Positions 1-9,414 of a stretch of 64,000 nucleotides of DNA are shown piece after piece. Made by a program: the position numbers and the translations under genes. The stretch comes from Mucilaginibacter flavus (lineage in GTDB: Bacteria > Bacteroidota > Bacteroidia > Sphingobacteriales > Sphingobacteriaceae), in contig NZ_JAUFPS010000012.1 of NCBI RefSeq assembly GCF_030409315.1, forward strand, positions 47,820 to 111,819, given 5' to 3'. Within the stretch, counting starts at the first letter, position 1, and each line of letters starts with the position of its first letter. A model generated the notes under the pieces. That model ran no database searches, was not told the origin of the DNA, and saw only the letters and a program-made list of their open reading frames with translations.

Positions 1-143
1 CCTTATTTCTTCGAAATAATTAGGTGGTATGAAACCCTACTTTTACTTAATTGATAAAATTACATCCGTATAACCTAAAACCTAATACGTAAAACCACTC
101 AAGCTAAAACATTCATTATATTGGCTCCATAAACAACTATAGC
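1..143. other. AT-rich leader before the first gene
   Basis: No gene is visible. The stretch is AT-rich, and TATATTGG at about 117-124 resembles the Bacteroidota -7 box TAnnTTTG with one mismatch. It could be the promoter of the exonuclease-ABC pair. The window edge hides what lies further upstream. Confidence 0.3.
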
Positions 144-854
144 ATGCTTGAGCAGTACGATCTGCATAATTTACTGGTAATTGATATTGAAACGGTGCCG
201 CAGTATGGTACTCATGATGAACTGCCGCCTAATTTGCAAAAACTGTGGGACCTAAAAACCCAATATCAGCGTAAGGAAGAAACTGCCGAGAACTACTATG
301 AACGCGCCGGTATATGGGCCGAGTTTGGCAAAATAGTTTGCATTTCGGTGGGTATTTTTACCGGTAATAAAGATACTGTTGGCTTAAGAGTAAAATCATT
401 TGCCGGGCACGATGAAAAAGATGTGCTTACCCGGTTTTCTGCCTTACTATTCAATCAACCTGCAAACCTGGTGATGGTGGCCCATAATGGTAAGGAGTTT
501 GATTTTCCGTATATCTGTCGCCGGTTGTTGATTAACGGGCTGCCTTTTCCATCGCAGTTGCAACTTGCAGGTAAAAAGCCCTGGGAAATTATCCACCTGG
601 ATACCATGGAACTTTGGAAATTTGGCGATTATAAAAACTATACATCGTTAAACCTGCTTACGGCCATTTTTGATATCCCTACCCCAAAAGACGATATTGA
701 CGGCAGCATGGTTGGGCATGTTTATTGGAAAGAACAACAGCTTGACCGTATTTGTACTTATTGCCAAAAAGATGTAGTAGCTACCGCGCAACTCATCCGG
801 CGTTACCGCGGCGAGGAGTTGATTAAGGACGAACTGATAACCATAGTTGGGTAA
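144..854 (+). CDS. DEDDy 3'-5' exonuclease, PolB-like
   Basis: Predicted 3'-5' exonuclease of the DnaQ-like fold, of the type related to the proofreading domain of family-B polymerases but free-standing. Visible motifs: Exo I with D14 and E16 (DIET); Exo II around H114-N115 to D120 (HNGKEFDF); a conserved D153; Exo III Y206-x3-D210, which makes it the DEDDy subclass. The 236-aa length fits a single nuclease domain with no polymerase. It probably trims DNA or RNA 3' ends in the cytoplasm; the substrate cannot be read from sequence. The next gene starts 2 bases after its stop, so the two are probably co-transcribed, though no functional link is obvious. Confidence 0.85.
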   Translation: MLEQYDLHNLLVIDIETVPQYGTHDELPPNLQKLWDLKTQYQRKEETAENYYERAGIWAEFGKIVCISVGIFTGNKDTVGLRVKSFAGHDEKDVLTRFSALLFNQPANLVMVAHNGKEFDFPYICRRLLINGLPFPSQLQLAGKKPWEIIHLDTMELWKFGDYKNYTSLNLLTAIFDIPTPKDDIDGSMVGHVYWKEQQLDRICTYCQKDVVATAQLIRRYRGEELIKDELITIVG

Positions 855-856
855 TA

Positions 857-2569
857 ATGCTGAAAATAAAAGACCTTGAAGTTAGTTTTAAAACCGGCGA
901 TGGCTTATTTAAGGCTGTTAAAAACATATCTTTTAGTTTAAACAAAGGCGAAACCATTGGCATAGTTGGCGAATCCGGCTCGGGCAAATCGGTTACCTCA
1001 CTGGCATTGATGCGCCTACTGAATACAGAGCAGGCTATCATTAAAGGCGAAGTATTGTTGAACGGTGTTTGCCTTTGTAAAATACCTGAAGCCGAAATGC
1101 GGCACATCCGCGGTAACCGCATGGCTATGATTTTCCAGGAGCCTATGACTTCGCTTAACCCGGTGCTTACCTGTGGTTTTCAACTTACAGAGGCTATCCG
1201 GCTGCATTTGGGGGTATCAAAGGCCGAGGCAAAAGCCAAAACAATCGAGCTTTTCAAAGAAGTACAACTCCCCCGCCCCGAAGCTATTTTTGATAGTTAT
1301 CCGCACCAGATTTCTGGCGGGCAAAAGCAAAGGGTAATGATTGCAATGGCCCTCTGCTGCAACCCCGAAATATTGATAGCCGATGAACCCACCACCGCGC
1401 TCGATGTAACCGTACAAAAAACCATTATAGAACTGCTGCTGAGTTTAAAAGCGACAAGGCATATGAGTTTGATATTTATATCGCACGATTTGGGCGTAAT
1501 TAAAGAAATTGCCGACCGTGTGATGGTGATGTACAAAGGCGAAATTGTGGAGGAAGCCAAAGTAAGCGATCTGTTTGCCAATCCCCAACATCCCTATACC
1601 AAGGGGCTACTCGCTTGCAGGCCATCACCTCGCCAGCATTTAAAAAAACTGCCCATTGTGGCCGATTTTTTTGACGGGGATAACCCGGCCGATACGCCAT
1701 CGACCACCATTGAAAGCATCAGGTTAAAATACCACTACCCTTCACAGGAAATTGAAGATAGAAAAGCGGCGTTGTATAAACAATCGCCGCTGCTAAAAAT
1801 AGACGAACTATCAACCTGGTTCCCGGTTAAAAACGGTTTGTTTGGGCAATCAACTAAAGTGGTTAAAGCTGTAAATAATGTAAGCTTTAATGTTTACCCC
1901 GGCGAAACCTTAGGACTGGTAGGCGAATCGGGTTGCGGTAAAACTACGCTGGGCCGAACCATTTTAAGATTGATAGAACCGACCGCAGGCAATATCAGTT
2001 TTGAAAACACCGATTTGCGGAGTTTAAAAAAGAACGATCTGCGGGAGATTCGCCGTAACATACAGATTATTTTCCAGGACCCGTATTCGTCATTAAACCC
2101 GAGGCTCACCGTTGGCCAGTCGTTAATGGAACCGTTGCAGATACACCAATTTTACACCAGCGATACCAAACGCAAAAAACACGTATTTGACCTACTGGAA
2201 CGTGTAAACCTCTCGCCCGATCATTTTAACCGATACCCGCATGAGTTCTCGGGCGGGCAAAGGCAGCGTATAGTTATCGCGAGGGCGTTGGCGTTGCAGC
2301 CCAAGTTTATCATTTGTGATGAATCTGTATCGGCCTTAGATGTATCTGTACAGGCGCAGGTATTGAACCTTATCCGCGAGTTGCAGGAGGAATTTAGGCT
2401 CACCTATATATTTATATCTCATGATCTGGCAGTTATCAAACACATCTCCGACAGAATGATGGTAATGAATAAAGGCGAGATAATTGAAACCGGATATCCC
2501 GATGATATTTATTATCGCCCTAAGGAAGCGTATACTAAGAATTTGATAGCCTCAATACCACAGGGGTAA
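857..2569 (+). CDS. Dipeptide/oligopeptide ABC transporter ATPase, two NBDs fused
   Basis: Cytoplasmic ATPase of a peptide-type ABC importer with DppD-like and DppF-like halves fused in one 570-aa chain, as in GsiA and YejF. NBD1 has Walker A GESGSGKS at 38-45, signature ISGGQ near 155 and Walker B IADEP. NBD2 has GESGCGKT near 355, signature FSGGQ near 465 and ICDES. NBD1 is followed by the oligopeptide-type C-terminal element ([12 protein letters not shown]). No permease or substrate-binding gene is in the window, so partners must be encoded elsewhere. A hairpin terminator follows the stop. Family assignment is firm; the transported peptide is unknown. Confidence 0.93.
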   Translation: MLKIKDLEVSFKTGDGLFKAVKNISFSLNKGETIGIVGESGSGKSVTSLALMRLLNTEQAIIKGEVLLNGVCLCKIPEAEMRHIRGNRMAMIFQEPMTSLNPVLTCGFQLTEAIRLHLGVSKAEAKAKTIELFKEVQLPRPEAIFDSYPHQISGGQKQRVMIAMALCCNPEILIADEPTTALDVTVQKTIIELLLSLKATRHMSLIFISHDLGVIKEIADRVMVMYKGEIVEEAKVSDLFANPQHPYTKGLLACRPSPRQHLKKLPIVADFFDGDNPADTPSTTIESIRLKYHYPSQEIEDRKAALYKQSPLLKIDELSTWFPVKNGLFGQSTKVVKAVNNVSFNVYPGETLGLVGESGCGKTTLGRTILRLIEPTAGNISFENTDLRSLKKNDLREIRRNIQIIFQDPYSSLNPRLTVGQSLMEPLQIHQFYTSDTKRKKHVFDLLERVNLSPDHFNRYPHEFSGGQRQRIVIARALALQPKFIICDESVSALDVSVQAQVLNLIRELQEEFRLTYIFISHDLAVIKHISDRMMVMNKGEIIETGYPDDIYYRPKEAYTKNLIASIPQG

Positions 2570-2583
2570 ATCGATGGCTAAAG

Positions 2584-2610
2584 TCATGCTCCGCTGGAGC
2601 ATTTTTCTTC
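2584..2610 (+). terminator. Intrinsic terminator after the ABC gene
   Basis: ATGCTCC and GGAGCAT form a 7-bp GC-rich stem with a 3-nt loop, followed by a T run. It lies about 15 nt after the ABC stop codon. Confidence 0.6.
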
Positions 2611-2848
2611 CTTTTAATTACTTCTACAAAGCTTTTGTCCCTCTGGGACAGCCTATCAAGTGTAGCAGATCTTAAAACTCGTATTTGCCGAAACTATATC
2701 CCGCGTGAAAAGCATCCCAGAGGGATGAAAGCTTTGTAGAAAATACAAACACAATTTTAGAACTCCATAGGAGTTCAACTCAACTTACCTTAATTATAAT
2801 CCAGCATTACAATCCAACGTGTTAAAACGGCAAATTCCCCTTAAATAC

Positions 2849-2881
2849 TATATTTCCGTATCTTAGCGCAAATACTTTTGT
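2849..2881 (+). promoter_or_regulatory. Candidate promoter of rnr
   Basis: TACTTTTG at 2873-2880 matches TAnnTTTG exactly but abuts the ATG, which would give a nearly leaderless mRNA. TATATTTC near 2849 is an alternative with one mismatch and a more usual distance. Which is used cannot be decided by eye. Confidence 0.35.
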
Positions 2882-5020
2882 ATGTCTAAAAAAAAGAAAA
2901 ATAACTCATCTATAGTACAGGTACTCACCCAAATGGTGCTTGATATATTTGAGCAAAACGGCAATACGCCGCTTAATTACAAACAAGTTTCTGCTAAACT
3001 AAACGTACGCGATCCCGAATCGCGCGAAATCATATTCGATATTTTAAAGGAAGAGGCTTTTAAATCCGTACTAAAAGAGATTTCTCCGGGCAAATTCCAG
3101 TTACTTGAACTTAAAACCTTTGTTGAAGGCAAGGTTGACCTTACCAATGATGGTTCGGCATTTATAATTACCGATGATGAATTAGAGGGCGATATTTTCA
3201 TTGCACCACGCAAATTGCGCAATGCGCTTAATGGCGACCGCGTAAAGGTTTATGTTTACGCCAAAACCAAGGGTAAACGCAAAGAAGGTGAGATCATTGA
3301 AATTCTGCAACGTGCTAAAATGGAGTTTACCGGTGTGGTAAAACTCTCTGAACGTTTCGCGTTTTTTATTCCTGATGACCGCAAAATGATGCACGATATC
3401 TTTATCCCCATGACAGAGCTTAACGGGGCTAAAAACGGCATCAAAGCTGTTGCCGAGATCACAGATTGGCCTGTTGACGCTAAAAACCCCATCGGCAGGA
3501 TTAAACACATTCTTGGCGCGCAAGGCGAAAACGATACCGAAATGAACGCCATATTGGCCGAATACGGTTTTCCTTTATCATTCCCCGCCGAGGTTGAACA
3601 CGAATCGGAAGAAATTTCTGACGTGATCACCAAAGAAGAAATTGCCCGCCGTAGGGATTTCAGAGATATTACCACTTTCACTATCGACCCATTTGACGCT
3701 AAGGACTTTGACGATGCTTTATCGTTCAAGGTATTGGAGAACGGCAACTACGAAGTTGGCGTGCACATCGCCGATGTATCACATTACATCATTCCCGATT
3801 CTGCTTTGGATAAAGAAGCATTGGACAGAGCAACATCGGTTTACCTGGTTGACAGGGTTATCCCCATGCTGCCCGAGCGTTTATCAAACGGCTTATGTTC
3901 GCTTCGCCCTAAAGAAGAAAAACTATGCTTCTCGGCTGTTTTTGAATTAGACGAAAACGCTTTTATTCAAAACGAATGGTACGGTAAAACCATTATCTAT
4001 TCTGACCGGCGCTTTACCTATGAGGAAGTACAGGAAGTTATTGAAAGCCAGCAAGGCGACTTTAAAGATGAGATCCTGAAACTAAACGCCTTAGCCTACA
4101 AACTACGCGATCGTAAATTCAAAAACGGCGCTATCAGCTTTGAAACTACTGAGGTTAAATTTAAACTGGATGAAACTGGCAAACCTACCGGCGTATATGT
4201 AAAGGAACGTAAGGATGCCCACAAGCTTATTGAAGATTTTATGCTGCTTGCCAACCGTAAGGTAGCCGAGCATGTGAGCAAAATGGGTAAAGGCAAACAT
4301 AAATATACTTTTGTGTACCGCACCCACGATTCGCCCAAACCCGATTCATTAGCCAATTTTGCGCAGTTTGCTGCCAGGTTTGGATATAAGATCAACACCA
4401 AATCGGACAAGGAAACGGCCAAATCGCTTAACTTTTTGATGGAAGATGTGGAAGGTAAAAAAGAGCAGAATGTGCTTACACACCTGGCTATCCGGTCGAT
4501 GGCCAAAGCTATTTATACCACCAAAACAACCAGCCACTACGGTTTGGCCTTTGACCATTACACGCACTTTACCTCGCCTATACGCCGGTACCCGGATGTG
4601 ATGGTTCATAGGCTGTTATTCCATTATTTAAACGGCGGGCAATCTGCCAATGCCGAGCATTATGAAAAACTGTGCAGCCATAGCTCGCAGATGGAGAAAA
4701 AGGCCGCTGATGCTGAACGAGCTTCTGTAAAATACAAACAGGCAGAATACCTTAGAGATCAGGTGGGCAACATGTTCACCGGCATTATCTCGGGCGTTAC
4801 CGAATGGGGCATGTATGTAGAGATCATCGAAAACAAATGCGAGGGCATGATTCGCCTGCGCGATATATCCGATGACTTTTATACTTTGGATGAAAAAAAC
4901 TATTGCATTATCGGTCAACGTAAAAAGAAAGTTTACCAGCTTGGCGACGAAGTGCGCATCCGTGTTAAACATGTAGATTTAACCAAAAAACAGATTGATT
5001 TTTCTTTAGTACAGGATTGA
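2882..5020 (+). CDS. rnr: Ribonuclease R
   Basis: Processive 3'-5' exoribonuclease of the RNB (RNase II/R) family that degrades structured RNA and takes part in RNA quality control. Order of domains: N-terminal winged helix (about 10-65) after a Lys-rich start, two cold-shock domains (about 80-230), RNB catalytic domain (about 255-590) with the metal-binding cluster D269-x2-D-x2-D-x-D-D278 (DPFDAKDFDD), and a C-terminal S1 domain (about 625-710). At 712 aa it is shorter than E. coli RNase R and lacks a long Lys-rich tail, as is common in Bacteroidota. It is transcribed alone, with repeats on both sides. Confidence 0.95.
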   Translation: MSKKKKNNSSIVQVLTQMVLDIFEQNGNTPLNYKQVSAKLNVRDPESREIIFDILKEEAFKSVLKEISPGKFQLLELKTFVEGKVDLTNDGSAFIITDDELEGDIFIAPRKLRNALNGDRVKVYVYAKTKGKRKEGEIIEILQRAKMEFTGVVKLSERFAFFIPDDRKMMHDIFIPMTELNGAKNGIKAVAEITDWPVDAKNPIGRIKHILGAQGENDTEMNAILAEYGFPLSFPAEVEHESEEISDVITKEEIARRRDFRDITTFTIDPFDAKDFDDALSFKVLENGNYEVGVHIADVSHYIIPDSALDKEALDRATSVYLVDRVIPMLPERLSNGLCSLRPKEEKLCFSAVFELDENAFIQNEWYGKTIIYSDRRFTYEEVQEVIESQQGDFKDEILKLNALAYKLRDRKFKNGAISFETTEVKFKLDETGKPTGVYVKERKDAHKLIEDFMLLANRKVAEHVSKMGKGKHKYTFVYRTHDSPKPDSLANFAQFAARFGYKINTKSDKETAKSLNFLMEDVEGKKEQNVLTHLAIRSMAKAIYTTKTTSHYGLAFDHYTHFTSPIRRYPDVMVHRLLFHYLNGGQSANAEHYEKLCSHSSQMEKKAADAERASVKYKQAEYLRDQVGNMFTGIISGVTEWGMYVEIIENKCEGMIRLRDISDDFYTLDEKNYCIIGQRKKKVYQLGDEVRIRVKHVDLTKKQIDFSLVQD

Positions 5021-5028
5021 GGGCTGGT

Positions 5029-5235
5029 TGATTAAGTGAGTGGTTGATTGGGTTGGATTAAGTTGAATAAGCGAATGGTTGATTGAGTTAGATTAGATTG
5101 AATAAGTGACATGGAGATTCCCCCTGTCTCGTCCTTAGATAATCCAACTCAATCAACTTAGTCCAACCTAATCAACTTAATCCAACTCAATCAACTCACT
5201 CCAACCCATCAACTTAATCCAACTCAATCAACTAT
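5029..5235. repeat. Inverted heptamer-repeat array, TTGATTG/GTTGGATTAA family
   Basis: The left half (about 5029-5106) is built from 7-bp units such as TTGATTG, AGTTAGA and GAATAAG. The right half (about 5149-5232) is the same vocabulary reversed and complemented (AATCCAACTCAATCAAC). The centre is a unique 40-bp stretch. The words recur at 22241-22395. In RNA the halves could pair into a long imperfect stem. There is no coding potential. Confidence 0.7.
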
Positions 5236-5245
5236 TAACAAATAC

Positions 5246-6220
5246 ATGAAACAACTTACAGAACTACACGCCTTGGTGAGCGAGGCCGTAGATAAACTTA
5301 CTTTTCCGTCCTATCCTGCCGACCTTTACGAACCTATAAGTTATATACTGGCACTGGGCGGCAAACGCCTGCGCCCTGCCCTGCTGTTGATGGCTTGTGA
5401 TTTATTTGGCGGCGATGTGGAGAGCGCTATTGAACCGGCCATGGCTATTGAGGTGTTCCACAACTTTACACTGATGCATGATGACATCATGGATAAAGCC
5501 CCCCTACGCCGTGGTAAAGTAACTGTTCACGAAAAATGGAACGCCAACGTAGCTATCCTATCCGGCGATGCCATGATGGTTGAGGCCAACAAGCTTATGA
5601 TGATGGTTGACGACGCCATTTTACGCCCGGTAATGAATGTTTTTAACGAAACGGCCATTGGTGTATGCGAAGGACAGCAAATTGACATGAGCTTTGAGCA
5701 ACTTACTAATGTAGAAATAGAAGAATACATCAACATGATTCGCCTTAAAACAGCGGTATTGTTGGGCGGAACGCTTAAAATAGGATCTATCATAGGCGGT
5801 GCCAGCGCAAACGATGCACAACTACTATATGATTTTGGTGTTAACCTCGGCATAGCTTTCCAGCTACAGGATGACATTTTAGATGTGTATGGAGATCCCG
5901 AAAAGTTTGGCAAACAGGTTGGCGGCGATATCATCTCCAACAAAAAAACATACCTGCTTATTAAAGCGCTTGAGCTTGCCAAAGGCGATCAAGCTGCCAC
6001 ACTGAACAATTGGCTTACTGTTGAGCAATTTGATGCCACAGAGAAGGTTACAGCGGTTACTGCCATATACAATCAATTAGATATCAGGCAATATGCTGAA
6101 GAAGCGATGCAATCATACGCCGAAATGGCCTTTAACGCATTAGATAAAATCAACCTGCCCGAAGACCGCCGCCAATACCTGCGTCAGTTTGCTGATAATT
6201 TGCTGGTAAGGGAGTATTGA
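5246..6220 (+). CDS. Polyprenyl diphosphate synthase, probably short-chain
   Basis: Trans-isoprenyl diphosphate synthase that condenses isopentenyl diphosphate with allylic diphosphates. First aspartate-rich motif D79-D80-x2-D83 followed by RRGK; second motif D209-D210-x2-D213. The residue five before the first motif is F74. In the family an aromatic there limits product length (as in GGPP synthases), whereas octaprenyl synthases have a small residue. I therefore infer a C15-C20 product, a precursor of carotenoids or longer isoprenoids. All-helical, cytosolic, 324 aa, complete. ispD at 46.7 kb supplies the same pathway. Confidence 0.9.
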   Translation: MKQLTELHALVSEAVDKLTFPSYPADLYEPISYILALGGKRLRPALLLMACDLFGGDVESAIEPAMAIEVFHNFTLMHDDIMDKAPLRRGKVTVHEKWNANVAILSGDAMMVEANKLMMMVDDAILRPVMNVFNETAIGVCEGQQIDMSFEQLTNVEIEEYINMIRLKTAVLLGGTLKIGSIIGGASANDAQLLYDFGVNLGIAFQLQDDILDVYGDPEKFGKQVGGDIISNKKTYLLIKALELAKGDQAATLNNWLTVEQFDATEKVTAVTAIYNQLDIRQYAEEAMQSYAEMAFNALDKINLPEDRRQYLRQFADNLLVREY

Positions 6221-6288
6221 TTATATTTAGGGATAATAATTTGCAAGAAGCTACTCAAAAACGTTAAACAAAACTGCAATATCCCAAA

Positions 6289-6370
6289 CGTCATTGCGAG
6301 GTACGAAGCAATCCCCTACTGTACAGAGCGGATTTGCTTCCGGGGGATTGCTTCGTACCTCGCAATGACG
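6289..6370. repeat. REP-like element with 28-bp perfect arms
   Basis: Bases 6289-6316 and 6343-6370 are perfect reverse complements. Each arm contains the words CGTCATTGCGAGG and GAAGCAATCCCC; the loop is 26 nt. Related copies lie at 9971-10064 and, degraded, at about 8190-8266. It sits between the prenyl synthase and the M1 peptidase and could also act as a transcript end. Confidence 0.85.
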
Positions 6371-6451
6371 GATTCTATATATTTTAAACAGCTTCTTAGA
6401 TCACGATACATAGTCCCAATCATCTTCACTTTAGGTGAATAAAATAACTAA

Positions 6452-8044
6452 ATGAAAAAAACGATACTCACAACATTGGCGCTACTTGCCGTAGTGTTGA
6501 CCAACGCCCAAACCCTAACCTCTGGCGGTAAACTTAAACCCGAGCAGGCTATTATGGATGTAAGACATTACACCATTTCGCTGGCGGTTGATCCTGCTCA
6601 AAAAACCATTGATGGTTTTACTACCATTGATGTAATTATGGCGCAGCCAACTAAGGTTTTACTGTTTGATTTGTTAGATTCTTTAAACGTAAGTAACGTA
6701 TTGGTGAATGGCAAAAAAGAGCCTTTTACTTATCAAAACAATCTTATTACGATCAATACCACTAAAGAACTACCCGCCGGTAAGGCAAGCGTAAAGGTTA
6801 TTTATGGCGGTAAGCCACATGTTGCACGTCGCCCGCCTTGGGATGACGGCTTCATATGGGCCAAAGATTCAACCGGGCATGCCTGGGTTGCTATTACTGC
6901 CGAAGGAACCGGTGGCAAGCTGTATTTTCCGTGTAAAGACCATCCTTCTGATGAACCAAACGAGGGTGTGGATATGATTATTACCGTTCCTAAAGATTTG
7001 GTGGTATGCGGTCCGGGTTTGTTGCAAAAGGTTACTAAACAAAACAATACGGCAACTTATCATTGGAAAACTAATTACAGTATCAACAACTATAGTATTC
7101 TGTTTAATGCAGGCGATTATACTGTAGTGAGCAGGCAGTATAAAACAGTTGCCGGCAACACCGTGCCTATCCAGTTTTATATATTAAAAGAAGATGCATC
7201 AAAAGCGAACCATCATTTGGATATTTTTGAGCGCACCATCCACATACAGGAAAAATACTTTGGCGAATACCCATGGGCGAAAGAGAAAATAGGCATTGCC
7301 GAAACGCCGCATCTGGGCATGGAACACCAAACCATGAATGCTTACGGGAATAAATTCAGGTACACCAAACTGGCCGGCCAGGATTTTGACTGGCTGATGC
7401 ATCACGAGTTTGGCCATGAGTGGTGGGGCAATAAAGTTACGGCTAAAGACTGGGCCGATTACTGGATTCACGAGGGCATCTGTACATTTGGCGATGCCAT
7501 GCCAATCCGCGATCTGGAGGGCGAAAAGGCTTATAATAAACATTTCGCACAAGCCTCGCTTTCATTTGGCAACAAGATTCCTTTGGTTGTTGGTAAGGAT
7601 ATTGACGAAGAAGCGGCCTACAATGGCGATATCTATGGCAAGGGCGCGTTCTTTATGCACACGCTAAGGTATATTATGGGCGATAGCGTTTTCTTCCCTA
7701 CCATAAAAGGCTTTGTAACCAGTCCGAAGTATACTTACAGCAATTTGGTTACCACTGCCGACGTACAGGAGTATTTCAGCAAAGCGGCGGGTATTGATCT
7801 GAAACCGTTATTCGATCTATACATCTACTCCATCAACAAGCTCGAAATACACGTAAAAGCACAGCCACGTGATATGTACCTGGTACAATTACAAAATATA
7901 GATATGCCTTTACCTGTTGATGTCACCGCTGACGGGGTTACCAAACGCTATACGTTAGATAAAAAAGGGATTAGGATAAAGAGCGCAACGGCACCGGTTA
8001 TTGATCCGGATACTTTTTATTTAAAAAAGCTGATTACTGAGTAA
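6452..8044 (+). CDS. Secreted M1-family zinc metallopeptidase
   Basis: Aminopeptidase-type M1 enzyme. The first ~19 residues form a Sec signal peptide ending in NAQ, so it acts in the periplasm or outside. Zinc site: H318-E319-x2-H322 with third ligand E341 (HEFGHEWWGN...WIHEG). The exopeptidase motif reads GMEH rather than the usual GxMEN. The 530-aa chain has the N-terminal beta domain and catalytic domain but ends soon after and lacks the large helical C-terminal domain of eukaryotic M1 enzymes. A perfect 18-bp hairpin follows the stop. Substrate unknown. Confidence 0.9.
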   Translation: MKKTILTTLALLAVVLTNAQTLTSGGKLKPEQAIMDVRHYTISLAVDPAQKTIDGFTTIDVIMAQPTKVLLFDLLDSLNVSNVLVNGKKEPFTYQNNLITINTTKELPAGKASVKVIYGGKPHVARRPPWDDGFIWAKDSTGHAWVAITAEGTGGKLYFPCKDHPSDEPNEGVDMIITVPKDLVVCGPGLLQKVTKQNNTATYHWKTNYSINNYSILFNAGDYTVVSRQYKTVAGNTVPIQFYILKEDASKANHHLDIFERTIHIQEKYFGEYPWAKEKIGIAETPHLGMEHQTMNAYGNKFRYTKLAGQDFDWLMHHEFGHEWWGNKVTAKDWADYWIHEGICTFGDAMPIRDLEGEKAYNKHFAQASLSFGNKIPLVVGKDIDEEAAYNGDIYGKGAFFMHTLRYIMGDSVFFPTIKGFVTSPKYTYSNLVTTADVQEYFSKAAGIDLKPLFDLYIYSINKLEIHVKAQPRDMYLVQLQNIDMPLPVDVTADGVTKRYTLDKKGIRIKSATAPVIDPDTFYLKKLITE

Positions 8045-8054
8045 ATGAGATGGC

Positions 8055-8112
8055 TACCGTTTTTATTGGGGCTATGTTTGGTGCCCCAATAAAAACGGTA
8101 TTTCTTCTTTAT
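8055..8112 (+). terminator. Strong hairpin after the M1 peptidase gene
   Basis: Bases 8055-8072 and 8083-8100 are perfect 18-bp reverse complements with a 10-nt loop, followed by TTTCTTCTTT. It begins 10 nt after the stop and is probably an intrinsic terminator. Confidence 0.7.
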
Positions 8113-8189
8113 AAAGCTCCATATTATATCACTGACGGCAACTATTAAGAACTTTCCGAGAAATAGATGATTGTGTCTATTGATACCAT

Positions 8190-8373
8190 AATTGCGAAGT
8201 ACGAAGTAATCGCGAGTTTGCAAACCTGCCCTGTAAAGCACGATATTGCCTCGTGCCTATTCATTGGACTATAAAAAAATTGTTGTCATTCTGAACGTAG
8301 TGAAGAATCTTCTTCGCTATAAAGGTCTGCAATTAGCATGGCGAAGAAGATCCTTCGTTCCTCAGGATGATAG
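8190..8373. repeat. Two REP-like palindromic elements
   Basis: About 8190-8266 is a degraded copy of the ATTGCGA/GAAGCAAT element seen intact at 6289. Bases 8284-8317 and 8341-8372 are imperfect reverse complements of another family (TGTCATTCTGAACGTAGTGAAG versus CTTCGTTCCTCAGGATGA). Together with the hairpins on each side they fill most of the 556-bp gap 8045-8600. A 67-codon ORF here consists of repeat sequence and is not taken as a gene. Confidence 0.7.
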
Positions 8374-8542
8374 GGTGAAGAAGCTATTTTACCTCCTTTC
8401 TAATTCCCGAAGCCGCCGATTTCACCATTTACAGCAATCGTATGGTTGAAGTATACAGAATTTATAGCTCACAATGGGCTTTTCCTTTTGATAACCAACA
8501 ATTAACCCAGTACTTTTAAGGGGCATCCAAAATCTCCTTAAA

Positions 8543-8579
8543 CAAAAAATCCCTGATCAAAATTGACCAGGGTTTTTTA
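8543..8579. terminator. Terminator of rplU-rpmA
   Basis: AAAAAATCCCTG...CAGGGTTTTTT is a hairpin with one mismatch and U tracts on both strands. It is 22 nt beyond the rpmA stop on the minus strand and can also stop readthrough from the plus side. Confidence 0.8.
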
Positions 8580-8600
8580 ATATCTAAAAGCTTTTGCTAA

Positions 8601-8987
8601 TTACTCAGCTACTGCTTCTTCAGCATCTGCTGCTTTTTTAGCTTTTGGTGCTGCTGCTTTCTTTGCTTTTGGAGCTTCTTCAACAACCGGAGCTGCAACT
8701 GGTGCAGGCGCTGCAACTTCAGCAACTTTTTCTGTTGCAGGAACAACAGAAACGTATGAACGGTTATCAGCTTTTTTGCGGAAAACTACAATACCTTCGG
8801 CTAAAGCGAACAAAGTATGGTCTTTACCAATACCTACGTTAACGCCTGGGTTGTGTTGGGTACCACGTTGACGAACGATGATATTACCTGCAATTGCTGG
8901 TTGACCACCGAAAATTTTGATACCTAAACGTTTGCTATGCGATTCGCGGCCGTTTCTGGAACTACCGGCCCCTTTTTTGTGTGCCAT
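8601..8987 (-). CDS. rpmA: 50S ribosomal protein L27, with Ala/Lys-rich tail
   Basis: Ribosomal protein L27 of the large subunit, whose N-terminus reaches the peptidyl-transferase centre. Residues 1-85 are canonical ([16 protein letters not shown]... to [13 protein letters not shown]). There is no cleavable Firmicutes-type N-terminal extension. Residues about 86-128 are an extra low-complexity tail rich in Ala, Lys, Pro and Glu, making it roughly 40 aa longer than the usual ~85. It lies 49 nt downstream of rplU on the same strand, the standard order. The tail is in frame with no sign of sequence error. Confidence 0.95.
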   Translation of the reverse strand: MAHKKGAGSSRNGRESHSKRLGIKIFGGQPAIAGNIIVRQRGTQHNPGVNVGIGKDHTLFALAEGIVVFRKKADNRSYVSVVPATEKVAEVAAPAPVAAPVVEEAPKAKKAAAPKAKKAADAEEAVAE

Positions 8988-9036
8988 TGTTTATATCTTT
9001 TATGAGCTGATAAAACAGCTCGGTTTAAACCTTTAA

Positions 9037-9345
9037 TTATAATGTAATACCGGTGATCTCGATCTTGGTAAATTGTTGACGGTGACCGTTTTTCTTTTTG
9101 TAACCTTTTCTACGTTTCTTTTTGAAAACGATTACTTTATCACCTTTTAAATGAGACAAGATCTTAGCTGAAACTTTAGCACCTTTCAAATCAGAACCTA
9201 ATTTGAATGCGCCTTCGTTTTCTGCTAACAATACACTGTCAAATTCAATACTAGCGCCTTCGTCACCTTGTAACCTGTGTACAAAGATCTGCTGGTCTTT
9301 TGCAACTTTGAATTGCTGTCCGGCTATACTTACTATTGCGTACAT
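9037..9345 (-). CDS. rplU: 50S ribosomal protein L21
   Basis: Primary 23S rRNA-binding protein of the large subunit. At 102 aa it has the typical length; MYAIVSIAGQQFKV at the start and the basic KKKRRKGYKKKNGHRQ segment near residue 76-91 are family hallmarks. It is the first gene of the rplU-rpmA unit and has a good promoter just upstream. Confidence 0.97.
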   Translation of the reverse strand: MYAIVSIAGQQFKVAKDQQIFVHRLQGDEGASIEFDSVLLAENEGAFKLGSDLKGAKVSAKILSHLKGDKVIVFKKKRRKGYKKKNGHRQQFTKIEITGITL

Positions 9346-9378
9346 GTTTGTTAATTATTTGTTTTAAAATTCGAGGTG

Positions 9379-9409
9379 CAAATATAGAAATTGATTCCTT
9401 AATATACAA
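9379..9409 (-). promoter_or_regulatory. Promoter of rplU-rpmA
   Basis: Read on the minus strand: GTTG (9406-9409), a 19-nt spacer, then TATATTTG (9379-9386). This fits the Bacteroidota sigma-A consensus TTG / 19-21 nt / TAnnTTTG. The start codon is about 34 nt further on. Confidence 0.7.
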
Positions 9410-9414
9410 CCCTG

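Larger units (their letters stand above)
2570..2881. repeat. 312-bp gap with REP-like inverted repeats
   Basis: Gap between the ABC gene and rnr. After the terminator, two arms (about 2619-2650 and 2713-2744) are near reverse complements. Each combines a TCTACAAAGCTTT word with a CCCTCTGGGA palindrome. A shorter palindrome, GAACTCC/GGAGTTC-like, lies at about 2760-2777. This resembles REP/BIME-type intergenic palindromes. No ORF is convincing. Confidence 0.6.

Noticed and set aside
5029-5235. CRISPR array
   Set aside because: The repeats are short, degenerate, 7-bp periodic and palindromic overall. There are no uniform repeats with unique spacers and no cas genes.
8246-8449. 67-codon plus-strand ORF
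   Set aside because: It lies wholly in REP-like inverted repeats and has no protein-like composition.
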